A stretch of 32,130 bases of DNA from an uncultured Clostridium sp. (GCA_958413095.1 CATYUF010000016.1:1-32130); one strand, 5' to 3'. Counted from the stretch's first letter, positions 17,259 through 26,059 are shown. Program-made: numbers and translations. The notes: a model not told the origin generated them from the sequence alone.

Positions 17259-17510
17259 ATGAAAAAATTATTTTGGAGAATTCGGAAGCTAATTGTTTTT
17301 ATGTTAATGTTAGTAGTTATTTTTACAATAACATTAATAGTCCTAGGAGCAATTTGTAATGTTGACAGAATCATAAGTATTTATAAGGAATTCTATGGAA
17401 CTTGGTCATGGAATATGATAGTATGCTTAGTTTTGTCGGGAGTTACATCAGGAATATGTGTAACATATTTAATTGCAAAGAAAACACATAAGAAAAGTGA
17501 GGACGATTAG
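17259..17510 (+). CDS. 83-residue two-pass membrane protein
   Basis: Begins MKKLFWRIRKLIVFML, with hydrophobic segments at about 11-33 and 51-72 and a basic-acidic C-terminus (KKTHKKSEDD). ATG at 17259 has AGGAGG 7 bases upstream; an earlier in-frame ATG at 17229 lacks one. No family recognised. It has its own promoter and appears monocistronic. Confidence 0.65.
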   Translation: MKKLFWRIRKLIVFMLMLVVIFTITLIVLGAICNVDRIISIYKEFYGTWSWNMIVCLVLSGVTSGICVTYLIAKKTHKKSEDD

Positions 17511-17520
17511 AAAAGAAGGG

Positions 17521-17604
17521 GAAGAATTACCAATAAGCATTTTATTTACTAGATTTTATATCTATGTGAATTTTAAATGTCTTAAAAGTAATTCTTCTTT
17601 TTTT
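17521..17604 (+). terminator. Long-loop inverted repeat after the 83-residue gene
   Basis: GAAGAATTAC (17521-17530) and GTAATTCTTC (17588-17597) are perfectly complementary and the right arm runs into seven T. The 57-base loop is long for a terminator. Confidence 0.45.
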
Positions 17605-17653
17605 GGAATAATTGTAAAATAATAGCATATACATATAATAGGAGGGATGTATT

Positions 17654-17866
17654 ATGCAATATACAAATGAAAATATATTAAAAATAAATGGGAGAGCAGA
17701 AGTAAAAAGAATAAAAATTATAAATAATGTAAATTTTCATAAAATGAAAGAAAAAATAAAAAGACATAAATGGTTAACAATAACTATTACTGTTTTAATT
17801 GTATTTTCAACAATCAATATAGTAATGGTATATAATTTTATGAATTTATTACAAAAATTATATTAA
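17654..17866 (+). CDS. 70-residue single-pass membrane protein
   Basis: A polar, basic N-terminal half of about 38 residues precedes one membrane helix (about 40-62). AGGAGGG lies 9 bases before the ATG. Small, basic, tail-anchored-like layout; no recognised family. A TATAAT lies immediately before the ribosome binding site, too close to be its promoter. About 200 bases of A/T-rich spacer follow before the methyltransferase gene. Confidence 0.55.
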   Translation: MQYTNENILKINGRAEVKRIKIINNVNFHKMKEKIKRHKWLTITITVLIVFSTINIVMVYNFMNLLQKLY

Positions 17867-17956
17867 ATTAATAGTATAATCAAATAATAAAAAAAATATA
17901 TATTGGAAATATACACAATTTAAAAAAATAATAGAAATTTAAAAGTAAGAAAAAGC

Positions 17957-17985
17957 TTGGTTTTTAAGTAAAATTATGTTAAAAT
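17957..17985 (+). promoter_or_regulatory. Candidate promoter for the methyltransferase-rlu pair
   Basis: TTGGTT (17957-17962) and TAAAAT (17980-17985), 17-base spacer, about 80 bases before the first gene. Confidence 0.45.
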
Positions 17986-18066
17986 ACTAATTAAGATTAA
18001 ATGTAAATATAATAAGATAATAATTATTAATTGAAGGGAGAGTAGTATTTTAACTACAAATAAATT

Positions 18067-18951
18067 ATGAGACTAGCGAATGAATGGAAAGATTATAAAA
18101 TATTAGATATGGCTGATGGTCAAAAATTAGAAAGATGGGGAGATGTAGTTTTGTCAAGACCAGATCCTCAAATTATTTGGAAAAGTAAAACCTTTCCAAG
18201 TAAATGGAAAGAAATAAATGCTGAATACCATAGAAGCAAAACTGGTGGTGGAGCTTGGGAATTTAAAAAGAAAATGCCGAAACAATGGCAGGTAAAATAT
18301 AAAAAATTGATATTTAATATAAAACCAATGGGATTTAAACATACAGGATTATTTCCAGAACAAGCAGTTAACTGGGACTGGATGATAGAGAAAATACAAA
18401 AAGAAAAGAAAAATAAAAAGGAAGTAAAAGTATTAAATTTATTTGCATACACAGGAGGAGCAACTGTTGCTTGTTTATCAGCAGGTGCATCTGTTTGTCA
18501 TGTTGATAGTTCTAAAGGAATGACAACATGGGCTAAAGAAAATGTAATATCTTCAGGATTACAAGAGAGACCAGTTAGATTTATAATAGATGATGTTGTT
18601 AAGTTTGTTAATAGAGAAATTAGAAGAGGAAACAAATATGATGCGATAATTATGGACCCACCTTCTTATGGAAGAGGTGCAAAAGGAGAAGTATGGCAAT
18701 TTGAAAACAATATATATGATTTGGTTGAATTATGTTCAAATGTGTTATCAGATGATCCATTATTTTTCTTAATAAATTCATATACAACAGGAATTTCAAG
18801 TCAAGTATTAAAAAATATATTAAATATGGTAATTGATAAAAAATATAGAGGAGAAATTGATGCAGGAGAAATAGGTTTGCCAATGGAAAATTCAAAACTT
18901 ATATTACCGTGTGGAATATATGGGAGATGGGAGAAAAAATGCAAGAATTAA
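18067..18951 (+). CDS. Class I SAM-dependent methyltransferase (RlmI/RlmK-like)
   Basis: Of the Methyltrans_SAM type, usually acting on 23S rRNA. A first part of about 100 residues with a PUA-distant fold (WQVKYKKLIFNIKPMGFKHTGLFPEQ) is followed by the Rossmann domain: motif I VLNLFAYTGGATVACLSAGA, an acidic residue in CHVDSSKGM, and the catalytic MDPPSYGRG. The 294-residue length is normal for this short branch. Its end overlaps the next gene by 13 bases, so the two are translationally coupled. AAGGGAG lies about 30 bases upstream of ATG 18067, unusually far; an in-frame TAA at 18061 excludes an earlier start. The exact nucleotide modified cannot be told. Confidence 0.85.
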   Translation: MRLANEWKDYKILDMADGQKLERWGDVVLSRPDPQIIWKSKTFPSKWKEINAEYHRSKTGGGAWEFKKKMPKQWQVKYKKLIFNIKPMGFKHTGLFPEQAVNWDWMIEKIQKEKKNKKEVKVLNLFAYTGGATVACLSAGASVCHVDSSKGMTTWAKENVISSGLQERPVRFIIDDVVKFVNREIRRGNKYDAIIMDPPSYGRGAKGEVWQFENNIYDLVELCSNVLSDDPLFFLINSYTTGISSQVLKNILNMVIDKKYRGEIDAGEIGLPMENSKLILPCGIYGRWEKKCKN

Positions 18952-19619
18952 AAGTAATATATGAAGATAATCATATAATAGTTGTAGAAAAAAAGCCTAA
19001 TATACCATCTCAATCAGATAAAACAGGTGATATTGATATGCTTACAATTGTAAAAGAATACATAAAAGAAAAATATAATAAACCAGGAAATGTATATTTG
19101 GGATTAGTTCATAGACTTGATAGACCAGTTGGAGGAATAATGATTTTTGCAAAGACATCAAAAGCTGCGTCTAGGCTTAGTAATCAAGTAAGAGAAAAAA
19201 TATTTAAAAAAGAATATTTAGCAGTAGTTGATGGCAAATTTGAACAAGTAAAAGGAAGCTTAAAAGATTATTTATATAAAGATGAAAGAAATAATATAAG
19301 TAAAGTAGTAAATAAAGAAAAAAAGAATGCAAAATTAGCAAGTTTGGATTATGAAGTTTTAAAATATAATAATGTGAAAAATTTAAGTTTGGTAAAAATA
19401 AATTTACATACAGGAAGACATCATCAAATTCGAGTGCAACTAGCTAATTTTAAGCATAGTATATTTGGAGACCAAAAGTATGGAACAAGAGGAAAAGGAA
19501 AACAAATTGCTCTTTGGGCATATAAGTTAACAATTATACATCCAATTACAAAGAAAGAAATGGAGTTTACAGATTTTCCTGATAGTGTTGGAACATGGTG
19601 TATATTAAAAGAAATTTAA
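18939..19619 (+). CDS. RluA-family pseudouridine synthase
   Basis: A 226-residue RNA pseudouridine synthase without an S4 domain. The catalytic Asp61 lies in VHRLDRPVGGIMIFAKT, and the C-terminal HTGRHHQIRVQLA and GDQKYG motifs are present. ATG at 18939 is preferred because GGGAG lies 5-6 bases upstream, and the protein then starts directly at LKVIYEDNHIIVVEKK. It overlaps the methyltransferase gene, suggesting both modify the same class of RNA (rRNA or tRNA), which is inference. Confidence 0.9.
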   Translation: MQELKVIYEDNHIIVVEKKPNIPSQSDKTGDIDMLTIVKEYIKEKYNKPGNVYLGLVHRLDRPVGGIMIFAKTSKAASRLSNQVREKIFKKEYLAVVDGKFEQVKGSLKDYLYKDERNNISKVVNKEKKNAKLASLDYEVLKYNNVKNLSLVKINLHTGRHHQIRVQLANFKHSIFGDQKYGTRGKGKQIALWAYKLTIIHPITKKEMEFTDFPDSVGTWCILKEI

Positions 19620-19621
19620 AG

Positions 19622-19670
19622 AAATAACAGTTTAGTTACGAGATTTTAAGTAATTAAGCTGTTATTTTTT
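19622..19670 (+). terminator. Terminator after the pseudouridine synthase gene
   Basis: AAATAACAGTTTA (19622-19634) pairs with TAAGCTGTTATTT (19655-19667) with one mismatch, followed by T residues. Confidence 0.75.
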
Positions 19671-19896
19671 AATTAGTAAATATAATTAAAATTTTAAATA
19701 GAGAAAAATAGATTTTAATTTATAATAAGGTGAAAAATATATAACAAATCACCATAAGAAGATTTTGTAAAATAAAATTTTTATAAAAATATAAATAGAA
19801 AATTTTGGCGAGCAATTTGTGGGATTTTATAAAAGAAATAATCAAGTTTAAAAAATTATTGATAGAATAAGGACAGTTAAGAATTGAGGTGAGAAA

Positions 19897-20508
19897 ATGA
19901 TAGACAAGATATGCACATTTTTAACCAAAAAAATACAAAAAGAAATGCCAGATATAGATGAAGAAAAAGCAGAAATAATAAATTATGGGCTACAAAATAT
20001 AATAGGAGAAATACCAAAAATATTTTTATTGTTTTTTATTTCTTGGGTATTAGGAATATTAAAAGAAGTATTATTTATGTTTATTATTTTATTGCCATAT
20101 AGAGGAGCTTCAGGTGGATTTCATTTAAAGACACATCTAGGCTGTATTATAGGAACTACTTTATTTTATTGTGGAGTAGCATTTTTGAGTAAAAATATAG
20201 TAATAGGTGAAACAATAAAATATTTATTAGTGATATTTGGATGGCTCTTTGGAATGATAATGATAAAACTATATGCTCCAGCTGACACAGAAAATGTTCC
20301 AATATTATCAAAGAAAGAAAGAAAAAAGAAACAAATAATGTCGTATCTAACTTTTACAATTGGAATGGTGCTAGGATTAATTATAAAGGATAATGTTATT
20401 TCTAACATACTAATTATAGGAAATCTAGTGCAAACATTAAATATAACGAAACTGGCTTATAAAATGACTAAGAATAAATATGGATATGAAGTTTATGGAT
20501 TAGGTTAA
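19897..20508 (+). CDS. agrB: AgrB, membrane peptidase that processes the quorum-sensing peptide
   Basis: Cuts the C-terminal part of AgrD and forms the thiolactone ring. The 203-residue protein has four to six membrane segments. The catalytic pair is visible: His76 in GGFHLKTHLGC and Cys83 at its end, with the same seven-residue spacing as in Staphylococcus AgrB. The basic KKERKKKQ loop is also typical. GAGGTGAG precedes the ATG. The 225 bases between the previous terminator and this gene are A/T-rich; they hold a GGTGA/TCACC inverted repeat and one ACAGTTAAG at 19873-19881, but I found no clear promoter. Confidence 0.92.
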   Translation: MIDKICTFLTKKIQKEMPDIDEEKAEIINYGLQNIIGEIPKIFLLFFISWVLGILKEVLFMFIILLPYRGASGGFHLKTHLGCIIGTTLFYCGVAFLSKNIVIGETIKYLLVIFGWLFGMIMIKLYAPADTENVPILSKKERKKKQIMSYLTFTIGMVLGLIIKDNVISNILIIGNLVQTLNITKLAYKMTKNKYGYEVYGLG

Positions 20509-20553
20509 TTTGTTAAAATAATAAATTAAATAAATAAAAAGGAGGGATTTGCT

Positions 20554-20673
20554 ATGTTAAAAATGTTAAGAAAAGTTGCTGAAAAATATGCTAAATATAC
20601 AAATAGTGCTTGTATGGTTTTAGCAGTATTTCATCAACCAAAAATGCCAGCATCTTTAATAAAAAAAGACTAA
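20554..20673 (+). CDS. agrD: AgrD-like cyclic lactone autoinducer precursor (39 residues)
   Basis: An amphipathic N-terminus (MLKMLRKVAEKYAKY) is followed by TNSACMVLAVF and the C-terminal HQPKMPASLIKKD. The conserved Cys20 plus downstream Q-P-K-x-P is the hallmark of AgrD peptides. If AgrB cuts before HQPK, the thiolactone would close from Phe26 to Cys20, a seven-residue ring; the usual ring is five, so the exact product is uncertain. GGAGGG lies 7 bases before the ATG. It follows agrB by 45 bases and is followed by a terminator. Confidence 0.85.
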   Translation: MLKMLRKVAEKYAKYTNSACMVLAVFHQPKMPASLIKKD

Positions 20674-20727
20674 AGTGAAGTGGTAATAAAAATAACTTAA
20701 GTAGTTGTTTTACAAATAATCATCATA

Positions 20728-20772
20728 AAACTATTTTAGAAATATACTATATATTCTAGAATAGTTTATTTT
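20728..20772 (+). terminator. Terminator of agrBD
   Basis: Arms at 20728-20741 and 20754-20767 (AAACTATTTTAGAA with TTCTAGAATAGTTT) pair over 14 bases with one mismatch, then a T-rich tail. Confidence 0.75.
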
Positions 20773-20811
20773 TATGCAAACAATTATTTTATGATAAAAT
20801 ATTTATAATAA

Positions 20812-20835
20812 AAGCCCAACCATAAAGTTGGACTT
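20812..20835 (-). terminator. Terminator of agrCA
   Basis: AAGCCCAAC (20812-20820) and GTTGGACTT (20827-20835) pair with one mismatch around a 6-base loop, about 40 bases past the agrC stop on the reverse strand. Confidence 0.6.
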
Positions 20836-20877
20836 ATTATATTTTAAACTACCGTTATTAATTTAATTCTATTTTGT

Positions 20878-22224
20878 TTAATAATATATCTCTAATTGTT
20901 GAGAAAAATATTTATCATTTTTACTTGTAAATAAAGAAACATTTGTATTTTTTCTTAAAATTTTATTTACTTCCCATAACCCAAGACCAGTATGATTTGG
21001 CTTACCAGATATACCTTTTCCAAAAATTTTAGTAGTATCTACATCTTTGTTTTTAAAAGTATTTTCAATAGTTATTAATTGACGATGCCTTTTATCGTCA
21101 TCTCTAAAAATGATATTAATAATTTTATCTTCACATTCTTCACTTGCTTCAATTGCATTATCAAGTAATATTCCTAAAATTCTTGCAAATTCATAAATTT
21201 TCATTTTTAAATTATTTAGGTCAAGTAATAAAGACATATTAACTTTTATATTTTTACTTTCTGCTTCTCTATGTTTAATGCTTAATAAATTGTATATACC
21301 TGGATTATTAATAATTTCGGGGTTTAATACATATAAACTACTTACTTTTTGACAATCATCTTCTAATTGATAATAATATTTTTGTAATCCATCCATATCA
21401 TTTGTTTTAATAAATCCACCAATAGTTGTAACAATGTTATCGAAATCATGTTTAAAACCTCTTACATTATCATGTAAAATTCGTAGAGTTTTATTATATT
21501 CTTCAGCAGTTTCTAATTGTTCTTTTGTTTGGACTAATTTTATAACTCTTGTCATACTATAAATACTTACCATTAAGTATGCAAGTAATATAATAAAACT
21601 TAAAAAAGTAATGAAAATTGGTAAAACATTAATATAGTAGAATGTTATAACTGAATGTAGTACCAAAGCGCAGGTTCCTAATATAAAATTTATAAAAATT
21701 ATAAATCTTGTTTTTTTATCAATATTATCAAATTTATATTTTGTAATATTAAATTTCTTTAAAGCTAACATTATTAATAATAAAATACTATAGATAATGA
21801 AAAGAAATAATAGTTTATATATTGGTATAACTAGAAGTTGCTCAGCAGATAAATGTGTTATAGCTAAAAATGGATTTAGTACAAGAGCACTAATTAAATT
21901 AAATATTAATGCTGTAGCTAATACATAGACCATAGTGTTTAAGATATGTATCTTGAATATTTTTGAACTTAATAAGATAAAAGTTGCAAAATTCATAAAA
22001 ACATAAATTGGTTGTGAAAATATGTTAAAAAATATTATATTTATTATTGAAGATAATATTACATATAATACTTTTGATTTTGTTGAAGATTTTTTATTTG
22101 ATAATATGAGAAAAAGTAACATTAATAAAAAATTTTCTAGGCATATTAGTGGAAAATTAAGTAATTTGATTATAGTTTCATTTGGTGTGCTAAGAGCCAT
22201 CCATATATTATTTATTAATTCCAT
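20878..22224 (-). CDS. agrC: AgrC-type sensor histidine kinase (HPK10 family)
   Basis: Membrane receptor for the AgrD-derived peptide. The 448 residues comprise six to seven membrane segments in the first 225, then a helical dimerisation region and the kinase domain. The phospho-accepting His259 is in RGFKHDFDN, the ATP-binding N-box is LGILLDNAIEAS (Asn356) and the G-box is HTGLGLWEV (413-415), all characteristic of the AgrC subgroup. GGAGG lies 12 bases before the ATG. Its start overlaps the end of agrA by 17 bases, so the order of transcription is agrA then agrC, the reverse of staphylococci. Confidence 0.93.
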   Translation of the reverse strand: MELINNIWMALSTPNETIIKLLNFPLICLENFLLMLLFLILSNKKSSTKSKVLYVILSSIINIIFFNIFSQPIYVFMNFATFILLSSKIFKIHILNTMVYVLATALIFNLISALVLNPFLAITHLSAEQLLVIPIYKLLFLFIIYSILLLIMLALKKFNITKYKFDNIDKKTRFIIFINFILGTCALVLHSVITFYYINVLPIFITFLSFIILLAYLMVSIYSMTRVIKLVQTKEQLETAEEYNKTLRILHDNVRGFKHDFDNIVTTIGGFIKTNDMDGLQKYYYQLEDDCQKVSSLYVLNPEIINNPGIYNLLSIKHREAESKNIKVNMSLLLDLNNLKMKIYEFARILGILLDNAIEASEECEDKIINIIFRDDDKRHRQLITIENTFKNKDVDTTKIFGKGISGKPNHTGLGLWEVNKILRKNTNVSLFTSKNDKYFSQQLEIYY

Positions 22225-22921
22225 GTTCTTTTATAACCTCCAAAAATTCATTTTTAAATTTAGGACCAATATAGCAATAACTATCATTATTAAAATACAC
22301 AGTTAAAGTTACAGGATCCACACTTTTTATATTATTTATATTTACAATATAAGACTTATGACATCTAATAAAAGTTTCAGGTAAACTATCAGATATTTTA
22401 TTAAATGAACTATAAGTTTCGTAGTCACAAGAAGAGGTATGAAAAATTAATTTCATACCATCTCTATAAATATATTGAATTGCAGCTTCATCAACTAAGG
22501 TGTTCTTATTGTCAATTTTAATATATTTTTTTGGTAATCCATAGACATCTTCAAATAGTCTCTTAACAGTATCTTCTAATCTATCAAGAGTTACAGGTTT
22601 TGGTAAATAGTCAAAAGTTTTATATTTATACGCAACCATAGCGTATTCTAAGTGAGCAGTTGTAAAGATAAGATAAACATCTTTGTTTTTCTTTCGAATT
22701 TCTTCAGCCAAATCAAGACCAGATTTATCGGATTTTAAATTTATATCTAATAAAAGAACATCAACTTTTTCTTCATCAAAATGTTCCAATAAAGCTTCAA
22801 CATCATCAGATTTAAATGTAATCTGAGCTTCAAAATCGTTTTTTAAGAAAATTTCATTCAATAAAGTTGCTAATTTATTTAAAATACTTAAATTATCATC
22901 GCAAATTGCGAAATTTAACAT
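22208..22921 (-). CDS. agrA: AgrA-type LytTR response regulator
   Basis: A 237-residue regulator. The N-terminal receiver has acidic CDDN, phosphate-accepting Asp59 in LLLDINL and Lys in FDYLPKPVT. The C-terminal LytTR DNA-binding domain (about 133-235) includes FIRCHKSYIVNINNIKSV. The ATG at 22921 has AGGGGTG 6 bases upstream; the in-frame GTG at 22930 lies within that site. Probable targets are agrBD and exported-protein genes. Upstream of its gene the sequence ATCGTT-AAA-AACGGT (around 22952-22966) is an imperfect palindrome of LytTR-like composition. Confidence 0.92.
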   Translation of the reverse strand: MLNFAICDDNLSILNKLATLLNEIFLKNDFEAQITFKSDDVEALLEHFDEEKVDVLLLDINLKSDKSGLDLAEEIRKKNKDVYLIFTTAHLEYAMVAYKYKTFDYLPKPVTLDRLEDTVKRLFEDVYGLPKKYIKIDNKNTLVDEAAIQYIYRDGMKLIFHTSSCDYETYSSFNKISDSLPETFIRCHKSYIVNINNIKSVDPVTLTVYFNNDSYCYIGPKFKNEFLEVIKEHGINK

Positions 22922-23017
22922 AAAATACACCCCTTAAATATATTTAGTATCGTATCGTTAAAAACGGTAATTTTGACAATAAAATAGAAATTACCTAAAT
23001 TTTCCAAAATCAAATAC

Positions 23018-23046
23018 AATATATTCTAAAAAACGAATATTGTCAA
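23018..23046 (-). promoter_or_regulatory. Promoter of agrAC
   Basis: On the reverse strand a perfect TTGACA (23041-23046) and TATATT (23018-23023) are 17 bases apart, about 95 bases before the agrA start. The rest of 22931-23234 is A/T-rich spacer. Confidence 0.65.
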
Positions 23047-23234
23047 GTGATAATTTACAAAATTATCCATAAATTGCCAATTAAAATGAACTAATAGTTC
23101 TAAGGAAGAACAAAAATAAAAGAAAAAACATTATAAAATTATTTTGACAATAAAAGTAATACTGAAAAGAAATTCATAAAATCCGAAAAACAAAATATAT
23201 ATTTATATAAAGGATAAAGTAGGAGGAAAAAACA

Positions 23235-23719
23235 ATGAATATTATTACAAAAAAACAACTAAAAAATATTTATAAAATAGGAATATTAGTAATAATGATA
23301 ACAATCCTAACAGCCTCTTCATTTATAGAAGACAAGAAAACTACTCAAACTACATCAAGTAATAATGTTAGCAATAATAAAAAAATAGGATGGGGAATAT
23401 CAAGAAATAAAACACATGAGCAACCAGATGTAGGAAAAGAAAATAGAGAAATATTAGAAAGAAACAATGGAATTTGTCTAGGAAATAAAGACAAAAAACA
23501 CTTATATCTTACATTTGACGAAGGATATGAGGCAGGATATACAAGTAAAATTCTAGATACATTAAAAGAAAACAAAGTTTCAGCAACTTTTTTTATAACA
23601 GCACACTATGTTAATACAGAACCAGAATTAGTAGAAAGAATGATAAAAGAAGGACATATAGTTGGAAACCATTTTTAGTATATAGTGATGACCTTAAAAA
23701 TAAAATTGATGAAAGCTAG
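23235..23719 (+). pseudogene. PdaA-like polysaccharide deacetylase, truncated
   Basis: PdaA-type enzymes remove acetyl groups from peptidoglycan sugars, for spore cortex or wall maturation. The frame from 23235 has an N-terminal signal/anchor, then WGISRNKTHEQPDV and YLTFDEGYEAGYTSKILDTL (the motif carrying the catalytic Asp), and ends abruptly at IVGNHF and a stop at 23678. The family continues as GNHTVNHPS with the second metal-binding His and about 100 more residues. Thirteen codons in another frame (23681-23719, YSDDLKNKIDES) look like a scrap of the lost part. So there is an internal deletion with frame change. AGGAGG precedes the start. It is very unlikely to be active. Confidence 0.8.
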
Positions 23720-23746
23720 ATAAATAAGCTGTTTGCAAGATTTATA

Positions 23747-23782
23747 TAAATGAATTGAAAAAAACAATTCGTTTATTTTTTT
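23747..23782 (+). terminator. Hairpin terminator after the pdaA remnant
   Basis: TAAATGAATTG (23747-23757) with CAATTCGTTTA (23765-23775), one G-T pair, then seven T. Confidence 0.7.
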
Positions 23783-23918
23783 GCTTAAAATTATAAATAA
23801 ATAAGAGATGACCATAAATATATGGTTAAAAGCTCCTAGAATCAATTTTAAGAAACTTTAAATAAATATTCGACAAATTATTCGTAAAAATAAAATAATT
23901 AAAATAGGAGGGAAAGAA

Positions 23919-24230
23919 ATGCAAGAAAAAGATTCGATACAAATATTAGAAGAAATGCAAACTGGAATGATTTGTAGTATAGAGCTACCACTAACTAATT
24001 CAATGAAAAGTGATGTAATATCAATTTATTTAGGAAAAGATAAAGATGGAAGATATAACTTCTTTGACGGTGGAGGAGCTATTGGAACTTTTAAAATGCC
24101 AAAAGAATTTATTCTAAAAAGAGATATAAGAATATCAAAAATAAATAACGAGGAACAAATAAAAGGATTATATATAGCATTAAAAAGACAAGAAATAAAG
24201 GACAAGCATAAATTAAGAGATAGCAGATAA
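23919..24230 (+). CDS. Hypothetical protein, 103 residues
   Basis: Preceded by AGGAGGG 8 bases before the ATG and followed at once by a terminator, so it is likely a real one-gene unit. The protein is soluble and charged, with a central Gly-rich stretch (YNFFDGGGAIGTFKMP) and a basic C-terminus. I do not recognise the family. It lies at the left edge of the decayed mobile region. Confidence 0.6.
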   Translation: MQEKDSIQILEEMQTGMICSIELPLTNSMKSDVISIYLGKDKDGRYNFFDGGGAIGTFKMPKEFILKRDIRISKINNEEQIKGLYIALKRQEIKDKHKLRDSR

Positions 24231-24259
24231 ACGAGTTGTAAAGATACAATTCGTTTTTT
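24229..24259 (+). terminator. Terminator overlapping the stop of the 103-residue gene
   Basis: AAACGAGTTGT (24229-24239) pairs with ACAATTCGTTT (24246-24256) with one G-T pair, followed by T residues. The 180 bases after it, up to the transposase stop, hold nothing recognisable and include the right end of the IS. Confidence 0.8.
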
Positions 24260-24438
24260 ACATAACAGCAAAAAGAACATAGTCATTATTTTATGACTAA
24301 ATTTTAAGTAATTCGGTAATATGTCAATAGAAAAATAAAAAATTCCCAAAAAATTTTTTGAGAAAAAAGGGTACAACAAATAAGCCTAATTAAAGTAATT
24401 TTTGAAAAGGAAAATAATGGAAATGTTAAATTGATTTT

Positions 24439-25709
24439 TTAATTTTTAATAGGCAATTCCCCTTTCTTTGGCAAAGTATAAAGACGATTATCGTGTAGCA
24501 AAGCGAAAATAACCCTTACAGCCTTACGAGCAGTCAAAACAATAGCACGTTTGTGTTGATGTTTTGAAACTTCTTTAAATTTGCGAGAATAGAATGTTGA
24601 AAAGTCGCTATTGAGATTTTTTAAACAATTAGCAGCTTGGCAAAAATAATTTCTAAGGTACACATTACCAGTTTTACGAATGAAAGTATCCTCTGCTTCA
24701 AATTCACCAGATTGATATTGAGACCAAACAAGACCAGCAAATTTAGCTAAAGCATCATCATTTCTAAAACGGTTAATATCACCAATTTCGGCGATAATAC
24801 CAGCAGCAATAACAGGTCCAATACCATCAATAGAAGTTAAAATAGTATATTCGTTTTTGAAATACTGTTTAACTTGCTTTTGAATAGAAGTCTCGATAGA
24901 TTTAAGAGATTTTTCAAGAGCAGAGATATTCTCAAAACAAGCCTTAATAACAATGTTTACAGAGCTATTTAATTCATTTTTTAAAGAAAATGAATTAGAA
25001 GCAGATTGCTTGATAAGGTTAGCAGTTTCAGTAATATCTGCAAAATGATTTTTACCAGCTTCAGCGATTGCAGAAATAATGTCATCAATAGACATAGAAG
25101 CGATTTCATCAGCAGAATAAATATCGGTTAAAAGCATTTCAGCAGTAGCACCAAAATTATAGAAAGAACTTTGGTTTGTGTAAGTTTACTGAATTTTAAA
25201 AATAAGTTGCTAACTAAATAAGTTTTTTCTCTAGTAATAGACTTAATAATATGTTGTCTAAAACGAGTTAAACGTTGTAAAACAAGTTGATTAAAGTTAA
25301 TATAAAATTCATTAGGTAAGTTACCAAGTCTAAGGCGAGAAGCAATAACAATACTGTCCATTTTATCATTTTTAGGTAAATCGCCAAGAGATTCTCTAAA
25401 ATTCTTAATAATTTTAGGCTCAAAGCAATAAAGCTGAACAGTAAAATTATTAAGAACAGAAGAATCAGCAATAGTATATAAAAGATGAGTACCATAGACA
25501 GAAGTTGCTTCAATACCAATAAGAATATTAGTAATATCTAAAGAATTAGCAAAACATAAAATAGTATCTAAAAGTTTATTAACACCATCTGAATCGTTTG
25601 AAAAGCTTTTAGGTTTAAGAATGTTTTCACCAGAGATGTCTTGTATACATGTCATTAAAGATTTCAAAGAAACATCAATACCAACGTATAAATAATTTTT
25701 AGTTGACAT
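24439..25709 (-). pseudogene. IS110-family transposase with a -1 frameshift
   Basis: A DEDD recombinase related to RuvC in fold. The N-terminal part has all four acidic residues: Asp12 in VGIDVSLKS, Glu67 in IGIEATSVYG, and Asp115 and Asp118 in PKNDKMDSIV. The C-terminal Transposase_20 part has the helix-hairpin-like IDGIGPVIAAGIIAEIGD. The first frame runs off after KLTQTKVLS; the second resumes at YNFGATAEMLLTD. One missing base around 25150-25170, probably a T in the CTTTC run as read on the reverse strand (near 25163), joins them into about 423 residues, normal for IS110. AGGAGGTG precedes the ATG at 25709. Inactive as read. Confidence 0.88.
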
Positions 25710-25751
25710 TATATAATTCACCTCCTAAATATAAAGATTGTAAAACAATAA

Positions 25752-25987
25752 GATAACCTGTGAACAGACAATAAAGGCAGTCTCGCGATGAGCATATCAA
25801 CAATATCTTTTTAACCTCTTGCTACAATCTATGACAACACATAGATGAGAAGATAAAGCATAATGCAAAATTCGTGTTAAAAAATAATATGTCTGTGACA
25901 AGGAATGCATACTTAGAGAGCAACTAAATGCAAGAAAGGATGGCAAATTTCCTAAGTTTTACAATATTAAGTATACCACAGGTTATC
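25752..25987 (-). repeat. 11-bp inverted repeat enclosing the IS110 leader (candidate bridge-RNA region)
   Basis: GATAACCTGTG (25752-25762) and CACAGGTTATC (25977-25987) are perfectly inverted, with 214 bases between. This segment lies upstream of the transposase, where IS110 elements are known to encode the structured bridge RNA that selects target and donor DNA. The two loops were not identified, so the RNA is an inference from position and from the enclosing repeat. Confidence 0.45.
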
Positions 25988-26059
25988 AAATAGATAAATA
26001 TGTAAGATTTTGTTGTAAATCTTATTAATTTATAAATATATTATACGAGAAAGAAAAAT

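Larger units (their letters stand above)
24380..26045 (-). mobile_element. IS110-family insertion sequence (approximate ends)
   Basis: Contains one transposase gene on the reverse strand and a long non-coding stretch (25722 to about 26045) on the side upstream of it, as IS110 elements have. On the right it abuts directly a virB4 that lacks its 5' part. IS110 elements usually have no terminal inverted repeats, so exact ends cannot be read here. Confidence 0.6.

Noticed and set aside
19873..19881. ACAGTTAAG as an AgrA operator
   Set aside because: It matches the staphylococcal half site, but only one copy is present and it lies 16 bases before the agrB start, next to the ribosome binding site, where an activator site would not be expected.
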